Below, piece by piece: positions 7,552-14,444 of a stretch of DNA of 24,124 nucleotides. Origin of the DNA: Cyanobacteria bacterium OH_SFB_17 (lineage in GTDB: Bacteria; Cyanobacteriota; Vampirovibrionia; Gastranaerophilales; Gastranaerophilaceae). Position 1 is the stretch's first letter, and every line of letters starts with the position of its first letter. The DNA is taken from assembly GCA_023395735.1 (NCBI GenBank), contig JAEWYI010000052.1:1-24124 (forward strand). The letters are read 5' to 3'. The notes below the pieces were generated by a model that was not told the DNA's origin, did not search any database, and worked only from the letters and a program-made list of their open reading frames with translations. Made by a program: the position numbers and the translations under genes.

Positions 7552-7989
7552 ATGACAAAAGGTGATGAATTTTTAAAACTAGACAACCAGCTTTGTTTTG
7601 CCGTATATTCGGCTTCAAGGGCGATAATTCGTGCTTACAAACCACTCTTGGATAGGCTTGAAATCACCTATACACAATATATTGCGCTTATGGTTTTGTG
7701 GGAAAAAGACGGAGTAACCTTAAATTATATGGGTAAAAAACTTGGGCTCGATTCGGGAACTTTAACTCCTCTTCTTAAAAAAATGGAAAAAGCAAAACTT
7801 ATCAAAAGAAAAAGAGACCCTTCCGATGAGAGGCATATTAATATCTATCTTACACAGGAGGGCAAAAATTTGAAAGCAAAAGCACTCGAAATTCCAGAGC
7901 AGATGGTTTGCAAGTTACCTTTTGAATTTTGTGATATTGAAAAACTTAGAGATACATTAAAAAATTTATATCAGAATATTAAAATTTGA
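7552..7989 (+). CDS. ohrR: OhrR, MarR-family organic-peroxide-sensing repressor
   Basis: A 145-residue winged-helix repressor that is inactivated when organic hydroperoxides oxidise an N-terminal cysteine. The sequence follows Bacillus OhrR almost throughout: LDNQLCF with the sensing C15 at the same position, Y29 and Y40 (AYKPLLDRLEITYTQY) that bond the cysteine in the known structure, LDSGTLTPLLKKME in the recognition-helix region, and RxxxDER in the wing. It also has C120 and C127; position 127 is where the resolving cysteine of Xanthomonas-type two-cysteine OhrR lies. AGGA stands about nine bases before the ATG. The gpx promoter just upstream carries its operator; I see no second copy directly before ohrR. 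A weak -10 (TAGAAT, 7515-7520) may give a separate transcript. Confidence 0.95.
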   Translation: MTKGDEFLKLDNQLCFAVYSASRAIIRAYKPLLDRLEITYTQYIALMVLWEKDGVTLNYMGKKLGLDSGTLTPLLKKMEKAKLIKRKRDPSDERHINIYLTQEGKNLKAKALEIPEQMVCKLPFEFCDIEKLRDTLKNLYQNIKI

Positions 7990-8031
7990 TAAATTTCGCC
8001 TGTAAAAGGCAAAAAAAACAATTCTTTAACT

Positions 8032-8037
8032 TATAAT
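8032..8037 (+). promoter_or_regulatory. Possible -10 box before the 165-residue gene
   Basis: A perfect TATAAT lies 21 bases before the start codon at 8059. No recognisable -35 stands at the right distance, so support is moderate. Confidence 0.4.
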
Positions 8038-8058
8038 AAATAAAGATTGTGAGGGATT

Positions 8059-8556
8059 ATGAACGGCATCAACTTAAAATTATATCCGCAATACAACATT
8101 GTAAACGATAGAAGAAAAAGCAGCGTTCCTGTTGAATTAGACAGACGCTCAGGAGGCGAACGCCGTTCTGCTGATAGATTACAACTAGATACGGGGCTCA
8201 AGAAAGATATTTTTGAAATTAAATCAAAAATACAAAACATTCAAAAAACTGACCCGCAAAATGTTGAACAATCAAAGGCCAAAGATGTTTCTTTTACAAG
8301 AGCTGCCGCTGATAAAATGACTATCCACACTGGAGACGAGTTTATAAAAACAATAGTAAAAAATGAACCTAAAGTGGAGATTCCAAAAGCTGATTCCACA
8401 CCGCCTTCTGCGATGGGTGCGATGGCATTTATGCTTGGTGGAATTATTGCAGCAACAACAATGGGCGCTGCCGCTGTTGGAGCTGTTGTCGGTTTGGGAG
8501 CTTACTTTGGGGCGAAAATTATAAAAGAAGTTGTTAGTTCAAGATTGAAAAAATAA
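8059..8556 (+). CDS. Uncharacterised small membrane protein with Arg-rich N terminus and glycine-zipper C terminus
   Basis: A 165-residue protein I do not recognise. Residues 17-40 are very basic with repeated Arg pairs (NDRRK, DRRSGGERRSADR); this RR-RSG-ERR pattern recalls short motifs found beside PilZ-type domains, but no PilZ domain follows. Residues 45-110 look hydrophilic and flexible. Residues 118-155 are a long Ala/Gly-rich hydrophobic stretch with GxxxG-like spacing (GAAAVGAVVGLGAYFGAK), long enough for one kinked or two short membrane helices, followed by a basic tail. No signal peptide, so a tail-anchored topology with a cytoplasmic N terminus is plausible. GAGG precedes the ATG. 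pyrB begins 41 bases downstream and may be cotranscribed, with no evident functional link. Confidence 0.8.
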   Translation: MNGINLKLYPQYNIVNDRRKSSVPVELDRRSGGERRSADRLQLDTGLKKDIFEIKSKIQNIQKTDPQNVEQSKAKDVSFTRAAADKMTIHTGDEFIKTIVKNEPKVEIPKADSTPPSAMGAMAFMLGGIIAATTMGAAAVGAVVGLGAYFGAKIIKEVVSSRLKK

Positions 8557-8597
8557 CAACATTCATTCGTAAAATATTCATAGTTTAGGAGTTTATA

Positions 8598-9491
8598 ATG
8601 AAAAATAATTTGATAACGTTAGATGATTTGAGTAAAGAGGAAATTATCGATGTAATTAATCTCGCTGCTGATTTTGAAAATGACAAGGCTCTTTCATCTT
8701 GTTTTGGAAAACACCTCGCTTTATTTTTCTTTGAAGATTCTACAAGAACAAAATTTAGTTTTGAAATGGCTGCAAACAAGCTTGGAGTGCACATATATAA
8801 TTTTGAAGCAGGAAATTATGCTCTTTCAAAAGGTGAATTGTTAAAAGATGCAATAGAAAACCTCTATCAAATCGGCATAAATGGGATTGTAATTCGTCAC
8901 AGCGAATCAGGAATCATCAGACAAGTAGCGGAAGAAGTTAGATGCCCTATTTCTTTTATAAACGCAGGTGATGGACAAAATTCTCACCCAACACAGGCTT
9001 TGCTTGATTTTTATACCATGCATAAACATTTAAAAGATTTGGAAGGTAAAAAAATTACTTTTGTTGGAGACGTAAAACATTCAAGAGTCGCGCATTCAAA
9101 TATAAAATTGCTTAAAAAATTCAATGCTAATATTTGTATTTGTACTCCAAAATATTTTAAAGACGAAATTCCTGGTGTAAATTATACAAATAAACTTGAA
9201 GATGCTCTCAAAGATGCTGATGTTGCAATGTTTTTAAGAATCCAAAAAGAAAGATTAGAAGATAGATTCCCGATATTTGACTATGTTCACGATTATGGTC
9301 TCACAATGAAAAAGTTAAGAGAATATGCAAGCGAAAAGATTTTGATAATGCACCCGGGGCCAGTAAACAGAGACGTTGAGCTTTCATCCGAAATTCTCGA
9401 CAGCGAATGGGGAAATGTTATTCTCGAGCAATCTAAAAACGGTGTTTTTGTTAGAATGGCTGTTTTGGATATGATTTTAGGTCAAAAATAA
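8598..9491 (+). CDS. pyrB: Aspartate carbamoyltransferase catalytic subunit
   Basis: Joins carbamoyl phosphate and aspartate to carbamoyl aspartate, the committed step of pyrimidine synthesis, in the cytoplasm. 297 residues, slightly short. The carbamoyl-phosphate loop STRT (48-51) and FSFE, R100-H101, HPTQALLD (130-137), the aspartate-binding R in KHSRVAHS, LRIQKERLE and MHPGPVNRDVEL are all present and fit ATCase rather than ornithine carbamoyltransferase. The 80s loop reads NYALSKGE: the lysine is kept, but the residue aligned with the active-site serine of Bacillus (SVQK) is alanine. No pyrI or other pyr gene adjoins. AGGAG precedes the ATG. A bidirectional terminator follows. No attenuator or PyrR-type leader is evident in the 41-base upstream gap. 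Confidence 0.95.
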   Translation: MKNNLITLDDLSKEEIIDVINLAADFENDKALSSCFGKHLALFFFEDSTRTKFSFEMAANKLGVHIYNFEAGNYALSKGELLKDAIENLYQIGINGIVIRHSESGIIRQVAEEVRCPISFINAGDGQNSHPTQALLDFYTMHKHLKDLEGKKITFVGDVKHSRVAHSNIKLLKKFNANICICTPKYFKDEIPGVNYTNKLEDALKDADVAMFLRIQKERLEDRFPIFDYVHDYGLTMKKLREYASEKILIMHPGPVNRDVELSSEILDSEWGNVILEQSKNGVFVRMAVLDMILGQK

Positions 9492-9534
9492 AAAGAAAAA
9501 ATGACATTCTAAAATCTGACTATCTATACTAATA

Positions 9535-9573
9535 AAAAAATATGGCGAATGCATCGCATTCGCCATATTTTTT
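9535..9573. terminator. Strong bidirectional intrinsic terminator, pyrB/lysS
   Basis: An 18-bp perfect stem (9535-9552 with 9556-9573) closes a 3-base ATC loop. It is flanked by an A-run on the left and a T-run on the right, so it should terminate pyrB on the plus strand and lysS on the minus strand. Confidence 0.93.
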
Positions 9574-9585
9574 GTTTATCTTAAT

Positions 9586-11085
9586 TTATTTTTCGATTTT
9601 TTTCATTGTAGGGAAAGCAATTACGTCTCTTATTGATTGAGAGTTTGTCAACAACATAACAAGTCTGTCGATGCCCATTCCCATTCCACCTGTAGGAGGA
9701 AGTCCGTATTCAAGTGCTTGGATGTAATCATCGTCAATATCACAAGCTTCTTCGTCTCCAGCGGCTTTTGCTTTTGCTTGAGCCTCGAAACGCATTCTTT
9801 GGTCAATCGGGTCAGTTAATTCAGAGAATGCATTTGCAATTTCCCATCCATTTACACGTGTTTCAAAACGTTCAGTTAATCTGTCGTTATCTCTGTGAAC
9901 TTTTGCAAGTGGAGATATGTCACGAGGGTAATCAATTATGTGGATAGGTTGAATTAGATGTGGTTCAACTTTATCTTCAAATATTTTATCAATAATTTGT
10001 CCCCAGTTGTCAGTTTTTTCAACATGGACCCCCATTCTTTCCGCTTCGTCAGCTGCTTCTTTAGCGGTAAAGTATTGATTAAAATCAATGCCAGTGTATT
10101 CTTTAACAGCGCCAAGCATCGTTTTTCTATCCCAAGGCGGGGTCAAATCAATTTCGTTTTCGCCATATTTTATTTTCATTGTGCCTAAGACTTCTTGCGC
10201 GATTGTGCTGACAAGATTTTCAGTCAAAGCCATCATTTCGTTGTAGTCAACATAAGCTTGATAAAGTTCTATCATTGTAAACTCAGGGTTGTGGCGAGTA
10301 TCCATCCCTTCATTTCTGAAGCTTCTGTTGATTTCAAATATTTTTTCGCTTAGTCCGCCAACCATAAGTCTTTTTAAATAAAGCTCAGGTGCAATTCTCA
10401 AGAACATATCCATATCGTGGGTGTTGTGATGAGTGATGAACGGTCTTGCGCTTGCGCCTCCTGCTTGCGGGTGAAGCATCGGAGTTTCAACTTCCAAGAA
10501 ACCTTGTTTTGATAAATACTCTCTTATTTTTTGAATAATTAAACTTCTTTTTCTTAAAGTATCTCTTGATTCTTCATTTACAATCAAATCAACATATCTT
10601 TGTCTGTATCTTGTTTCAACGTCGGTCAGTCCGTGGAATTTTTCTGGAAGAGAAAGGAGAGCTTTAGACAAAAGTTTGTATTCTTTAGCTTTAATAGATA
10701 GTTCTCCACGCGGAGTTCTTCTGATAGATCCTGTAACACCAATAAAATCACCAATGTCGATTAATTTTAATGTTTTAATATCTTCTTCTGACATGTTTTC
10801 TTTATGGCAAAAAATTTGAATTTTGCCTGTTGCATCCATTAAATCAATAAACATGCCTGAATTTCTCATCGCCATAATTCTTCCGGCAACTGAGTAAAAA
10901 TCTTCCGTTTCTTCTCCTGTTGGAAGCTCTTTATATTTTTCGTGCAAATCAGCAGCGTTAGCATTTTTATTAAAAGAATAAGGGTATGCGTTTATTCCCT
11001 TGTCAGCCAAATCAGTAAGCTTTTGGATTCTAGCTTGTCTTATATTTTCTTTTGGCGACATTGACGTATTTTTTGTTTCTTCCAT
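9586..11085 (-). CDS. lysS: Lysyl-tRNA synthetase, class II
   Basis: Charges tRNA-Lys in the cytoplasm; 499 residues, the standard bacterial length. The N-terminal OB-fold anticodon-binding domain covers about 62-150 (VAGRIMAMRNSGMFIDLMD). The class II core follows: motif 1 around KQGFLEVETPML, motif 2 FRNEGMDTRHNPEFTMIE (256-273) and motif 3 GGMGMGIDRLVM (466-477). AGAGGT stands before the ATG. It is downstream of the PBP1A gene on the same strand with a 93-base gap that contains its own extended -10 promoter, so it is probably transcribed independently as well. Confidence 0.98.
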   Translation of the reverse strand: MEETKNTSMSPKENIRQARIQKLTDLADKGINAYPYSFNKNANAADLHEKYKELPTGEETEDFYSVAGRIMAMRNSGMFIDLMDATGKIQIFCHKENMSEEDIKTLKLIDIGDFIGVTGSIRRTPRGELSIKAKEYKLLSKALLSLPEKFHGLTDVETRYRQRYVDLIVNEESRDTLRKRSLIIQKIREYLSKQGFLEVETPMLHPQAGGASARPFITHHNTHDMDMFLRIAPELYLKRLMVGGLSEKIFEINRSFRNEGMDTRHNPEFTMIELYQAYVDYNEMMALTENLVSTIAQEVLGTMKIKYGENEIDLTPPWDRKTMLGAVKEYTGIDFNQYFTAKEAADEAERMGVHVEKTDNWGQIIDKIFEDKVEPHLIQPIHIIDYPRDISPLAKVHRDNDRLTERFETRVNGWEIANAFSELTDPIDQRMRFEAQAKAKAAGDEEACDIDDDYIQALEYGLPPTGGMGMGIDRLVMLLTNSQSIRDVIAFPTMKKIEK

Positions 11086-11115
11086 ATTTACCTCTTTTCG
11101 TGTCTCAATAAGAAT

Positions 11116-11124
11116 ATTTTACCA
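11116..11124 (-). promoter_or_regulatory. Extended -10 promoter of lysS
   Basis: On the minus strand TGGTAAAAT (TGn plus TAAAAT) lies about 30 bases before the lysS ATG. No good -35 accompanies it, as is common with extended -10 promoters. Confidence 0.5.
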
Positions 11125-11178
11125 CAAGGATGACAAATGATGAATATTTCAACGAAAAGAAGGCTTTATATTTGATAA

Positions 11179-13257
11179 TTATTCTTTTTCGATTCCGGCA
11201 GGCGTTGCCATTGGAACAGGCGCAAGCGGAGAAGATTTTTTATCTTGAGGCTTTTGCGTTGGTGTTTTTAATGAAGAAGCTGTATCAGTTGGTTGAGTAT
11301 TTCCTGAAGTTGTTGTTTCTTCGGTAATTTCTTCTGCAGCTTCTTCATCTGTACCAACCTGTTCGCCTTCGGATGATTTTTTGCCGCCTGAATAATTTTT
11401 TAATTCGATTTCAGGATAATCAAAATCTACAGAACCATAAGGTGTTGTTGCAATAGCCATAACATCTTTCCAGATAAGCGCAGGAACTGTTCCACCGGTT
11501 ATTTTACCGTTTTTAGTGTTGTCATCGTTTCCAACCCAAACACCTGTTACAACATCAGGAGTGTATCCCATAAACCAAGCATCTCTTGAGTCATCTGTTG
11601 TTCCGGTTTTTCCTGCCGCAGGTTTTCCTATGTTAGCAGCACGTCCGGTTCCGCTTTGGATAACTGTTTTTAGCATCGCTGTTAAAATAGCCGCTGTATT
11701 TTGATCCATTACTTTTGCTGTTTTTGCTCTTGGAGCTTGATAAACAACTTTTCCTCTTGATGTTTCAACTCTTTCAACTGCATAAGGTTCTACCTTGAAT
11801 CCGCCATTGGCAAAAGCTCCATAAGCTCTTGTGAACTCAAATAATCTTACGCCGTTTGAACCTAAAGCGATTGTGTAATCGTATTCTATAGGAGTGGTAA
11901 TTCCTAAAACCCTTGCCATTTGAATAACTGAGCGCACACCTGTTGATTGAATAACTCTAGCCGCACAAACGTTTGATGAAATCATCAGCGCTTTATAAGC
12001 AGGAATTTTTCCTCTATATTTATGTCCGTAGTTTCCAGGAGCCCAATCTCCAACTCTAAAAGGAGTATCTTCCAACATATCGTTTGGGCCCATCCCTTTT
12101 TCTATGGCTGCTGCATAGATAAAAGGTTTGAAAGCTGACCCTGGGGGTCTGATAGCTTGGGTTACACGGTCATATTGGCTTTTTGAGTAATCTTTTCCAC
12201 CTGCGTATGCCAAAATTCTTCCGTCAATCGGGTTGAAAGAAAGCAATGCCGCTTGTTGTTTTTTACCTTTAAGCCCCCAGCCGTTCATTCTTTGAATTAT
12301 TGATTCGTTAGCTTTTTTTTGAGCTTTGTAGTCAAGCGTTGTTACGATTTTATAGCCGCCTTGAGATATCTCAACTTCATCAAATCCTAATTTTTCGAGT
12401 TCTTTCATTACATAATCACAAAAATAAGGTGCTTTGTTTAGTGTGTAAATTTCAGGAAGCGGGTTCAGGTGTAATTTTTCTTCTTTTGCCTGATTGTATT
12501 CGTCTTTTGTTATGAATCTTGAACGGTACATTCTTTGAAGAACTTTGTTTCTTCTTTTTATTGCCAGTTCTTCGTCATGAAACGGCGAATAAACAGAAGG
12601 TGCTTGCGGAAGACCTGCAATCAATGCACATTCTGCCAATGTTAAATCTTTCAGGTGTTTGTTGAAATATATTTGAGATGCGCCTTCGACCCCGTAAGCT
12701 CCTGACCCGAGGTATACGTTGTTAAGATACATTTCAAGGATTTTTTCTTTCGGAATTGTTTTTTCTATTCTGACTGCAACGATAAGCTCTTTTATTTTTC
12801 TGGTAAAAGTTTTTTCGTTAGATAAGAACAATATTCTTGCAAGTTGTTGCGTAATTGTACTTGCGCCTTGGACTACGCGCCCTGCAAGCACATTTGCAAA
12901 TGTAGAACGTATCAAACCTGAAACGTCATAGCCGTGGTGCTTGTAGAAATTCTTGTCTTCTGTTGCGATAATTGCATTTATTAAATTGTCAGGAATATTT
13001 TCCAATTCAACTTTTGAAAAAGTGAATGCGGTAAATGTTTTTATGACTTCATCATCGTTAGAATAAAACTTTGTTACAATATTCGGTTTAAATTCATTTA
13101 GATTTCTGATAGGAGGGAGCGAAGCCAAATAGACGTTAAAAGCGACGATTACCGCTATAAATATTGAAATCATAAAAATTGCCGTGTTTGCAATTTCAGG
13201 ATTTTTCTTTTGACTGCTTGCTTTTTTTATTCTTTTTGGAACCTTAAAATCATCCAT
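11179..13257 (-). CDS. mrcA: Class A penicillin-binding protein 1A (transglycosylase/transpeptidase)
   Basis: Bifunctional peptidoglycan synthase anchored in the inner membrane; 692 residues. A basic cytoplasmic tail is followed by one membrane helix (about 24-45), then a GT51 transglycosylase domain with catalytic E100 in ATEDKNFYKHHG, GASTITQQLAR (131-141) and KILEMYLNNVYLGSGAYG. The transpeptidase domain has SAFK with nucleophile S374, SSN (427-429) and KTGT (550-553). The wording DYSKSQYDRVTQAIRPPGSA resembles cyanobacterial PBP1 proteins. The last 70 residues are low-complexity, rich in Glu, Thr and Pro, and probably unstructured in the periplasm or wall. All catalytic residues are intact. 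lysS follows on the same strand. Confidence 0.95.
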   Translation of the reverse strand: MDDFKVPKRIKKASSQKKNPEIANTAIFMISIFIAVIVAFNVYLASLPPIRNLNEFKPNIVTKFYSNDDEVIKTFTAFTFSKVELENIPDNLINAIIATEDKNFYKHHGYDVSGLIRSTFANVLAGRVVQGASTITQQLARILFLSNEKTFTRKIKELIVAVRIEKTIPKEKILEMYLNNVYLGSGAYGVEGASQIYFNKHLKDLTLAECALIAGLPQAPSVYSPFHDEELAIKRRNKVLQRMYRSRFITKDEYNQAKEEKLHLNPLPEIYTLNKAPYFCDYVMKELEKLGFDEVEISQGGYKIVTTLDYKAQKKANESIIQRMNGWGLKGKKQQAALLSFNPIDGRILAYAGGKDYSKSQYDRVTQAIRPPGSAFKPFIYAAAIEKGMGPNDMLEDTPFRVGDWAPGNYGHKYRGKIPAYKALMISSNVCAARVIQSTGVRSVIQMARVLGITTPIEYDYTIALGSNGVRLFEFTRAYGAFANGGFKVEPYAVERVETSRGKVVYQAPRAKTAKVMDQNTAAILTAMLKTVIQSGTGRAANIGKPAAGKTGTTDDSRDAWFMGYTPDVVTGVWVGNDDNTKNGKITGGTVPALIWKDVMAIATTPYGSVDFDYPEIELKNYSGGKKSSEGEQVGTDEEAAEEITEETTTSGNTQPTDTASSLKTPTQKPQDKKSSPLAPVPMATPAGIEKE

Positions 13258-13302
13258 TTTTTTCTTACCCTTTTTTATCTAAATGCTTATATAAATATAT
13301 TA

Positions 13303-13311
13303 TGCTAAAAT
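13303..13311 (+). promoter_or_regulatory. Extended -10 promoter for the ykgJ-mntP pair
   Basis: TGCTAAAAT (TGn plus TAAAAT) lies 42 bases before the ATG at 13354 in the divergent gap with PBP1A. No strong -35 is visible. Confidence 0.45.
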
Positions 13312-13353
13312 ATTAACAAATAAATTTTACCATAAAATCAAATTGTAAAGCCC

Positions 13354-13746
13354 ATGAAGAACTTGATTGTAAATATCATTAACGAAATAAAATCTTACTT
13401 TGTACCGGAAAATATCAGGTACGAAGTTATTGGCGAGTGCAAAAAATGCGGCAAATGCTGCAATTATATGTACAGCTTTGACACGTATACAGAAAAAGAA
13501 TTTAAGATAATGCAATTCCTTTTTCCTTCCTACAAAAGATTTTATATAAAAGGAAAAGATGAGGACGGAAACTTTATTTTTGCATGCAAATATGTGTCAA
13601 AAGAGGGATTGTGCACTGTTTACAACAAAAGATTGAATATGTGTAAAAAATACCCTGCAAAAAGTATCGCTTATCCTGCAAATCTTCATGAGGGCTGTGG
13701 ATTTCGTGTTGTTAAAAAAACTTTTGATGATTATTTGAAAAAATAA
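13354..13746 (+). CDS. YkgJ-family cysteine-cluster protein
   Basis: A 130-residue protein with the cysteine signature of the YkgJ family (formerly UPF0153), thought to bind zinc or an iron-sulfur cluster. Eight cysteines are present: C29, C32, C35 and C36 (ECKKCGKCC), C78, C87 (GLCTVYNKR), C97 (MCKKYPA) and C115 (EGCGF). The spacing CxxCxxCC, then C, CxxYxxR, CxxYP and GCG is the family pattern. The biochemical role is unknown. The ATG has no clear Shine-Dalgarno sequence (about 36-base leader from the predicted promoter). mntP follows after 23 bases and is likely cotranscribed, hinting at metal-related function. Confidence 0.87.
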   Translation: MKNLIVNIINEIKSYFVPENIRYEVIGECKKCGKCCNYMYSFDTYTEKEFKIMQFLFPSYKRFYIKGKDEDGNFIFACKYVSKEGLCTVYNKRLNMCKKYPAKSIAYPANLHEGCGFRVVKKTFDDYLKK

Positions 13747-13769
13747 TATTTTCTGTATAGAATTATTTA

Positions 13770-14324
13770 ATGAGCATTTTGGATATTTTTATACTTGCAA
13801 TAGCACTTTCAATGGATGCGTGTGTGGTTTCATTTTCTAACGGATTGGTTTTTACGCATAATAAGCGCATAAATTCTCTTATGCTTGCTCTTTCCGTTGG
13901 CTTTTTTCAGTTTTTGATGCCTGTTATAGGTTATTTTCTGGGTAAAAGCGTAGCAAAATACGTTGATGCTTATGACCATTGGATAGTTTTTGCTATTTTT
14001 ATTTTTCTTGGAATGAAATTTATAAAAGATGCTTTTAAGGAAGAAAAAGAAGAAAAGATAAATTGTTATTTATGTTGGAGCTATATTTTTTTGGTATCGG
14101 TTGCAACCAGCATTGATGCTTTAGGCGCCGGGGTTTCAATAGCGTTTACAGGAAGCAAAATATTAATTCCTGCATTGATAATCGGTATTGTAACTTTTGT
14201 AAACTCTTTGCTTGGTTTTTGGGGCGGATATCTTTTCAAAAAATTTCCGACAAAAAACCTCGAAATCTCTGCAGGTCTTATTTTAATCGTTCTTGCGTTT
14301 AAAATATTGTTAGAGAGTTATTAA
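13770..14324 (+). CDS. mntP: MntP manganese efflux pump
   Basis: Inner-membrane exporter that lowers cytoplasmic manganese; 184 residues with six predicted helices, the family length. The two internal repeats each carry the conserved acidic site: SMDA with D16 in helix 1 and TSIDALGAGV with D116 in helix 4. The order of the other elements (HWIVFAIFIFLGMKFI, GGYLFKK, and AGLILIVLAFKIL at the end) follows E. coli MntP throughout. No yybP-ykoY riboswitch fits in the 23-base gap before it. Sporulation protein YtaF is a distant relative but fits less well. Confidence 0.92.
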   Translation: MSILDIFILAIALSMDACVVSFSNGLVFTHNKRINSLMLALSVGFFQFLMPVIGYFLGKSVAKYVDAYDHWIVFAIFIFLGMKFIKDAFKEEKEEKINCYLCWSYIFLVSVATSIDALGAGVSIAFTGSKILIPALIIGIVTFVNSLLGFWGGYLFKKFPTKNLEISAGLILIVLAFKILLESY

Positions 14325-14380
14325 TCTAAAAATTTATATTAAAGCTTGTTTATGTTATATATATAGTAAAGATAGGCAGA

Positions 14381-14437
14381 TGGAAGAATGGTTCCACCCT
14401 CTTCCCACTCCTAATCTTAGGGGAGAATTTAAAGGAG
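14381..14437 (+). promoter_or_regulatory. Structured leader with competing hairpins before the SLH gene
   Basis: TGGAA (14381-14385) can pair with TTCCA (14392-14396). Alternatively GGAAGA (14382-14387) pairs with TCTTCC (14400-14405), and CTTCCC (14401-14406) can instead pair with GGGGAG (14420-14425). These are mutually exclusive. AAAGGAG (14431-14437) is the RBS, seven bases from the ATG. A TATAGT -10-like box (14362-14367) lies upstream. Confidence 0.4.
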
Positions 14438-14444
14438 AGACTAT

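Noticed and set aside
7994..8018. GCCTgtaaaAGGC hairpin after ohrR as a terminator
   Set aside because: The stem is only 4 bp and is followed by A, not T, on the plus strand, so it does not fit an intrinsic terminator for ohrR.
11130..11327. Plus-strand 65-residue frame at the end of the PBP1A gene
   Set aside because: It lies mostly antisense to the PBP1A tail, has no RBS or recognisable protein character.
13700..13769. Manganese riboswitch before mntP
   Set aside because: Only 23 bases separate the genes, with no room for the yybP-ykoY fold.
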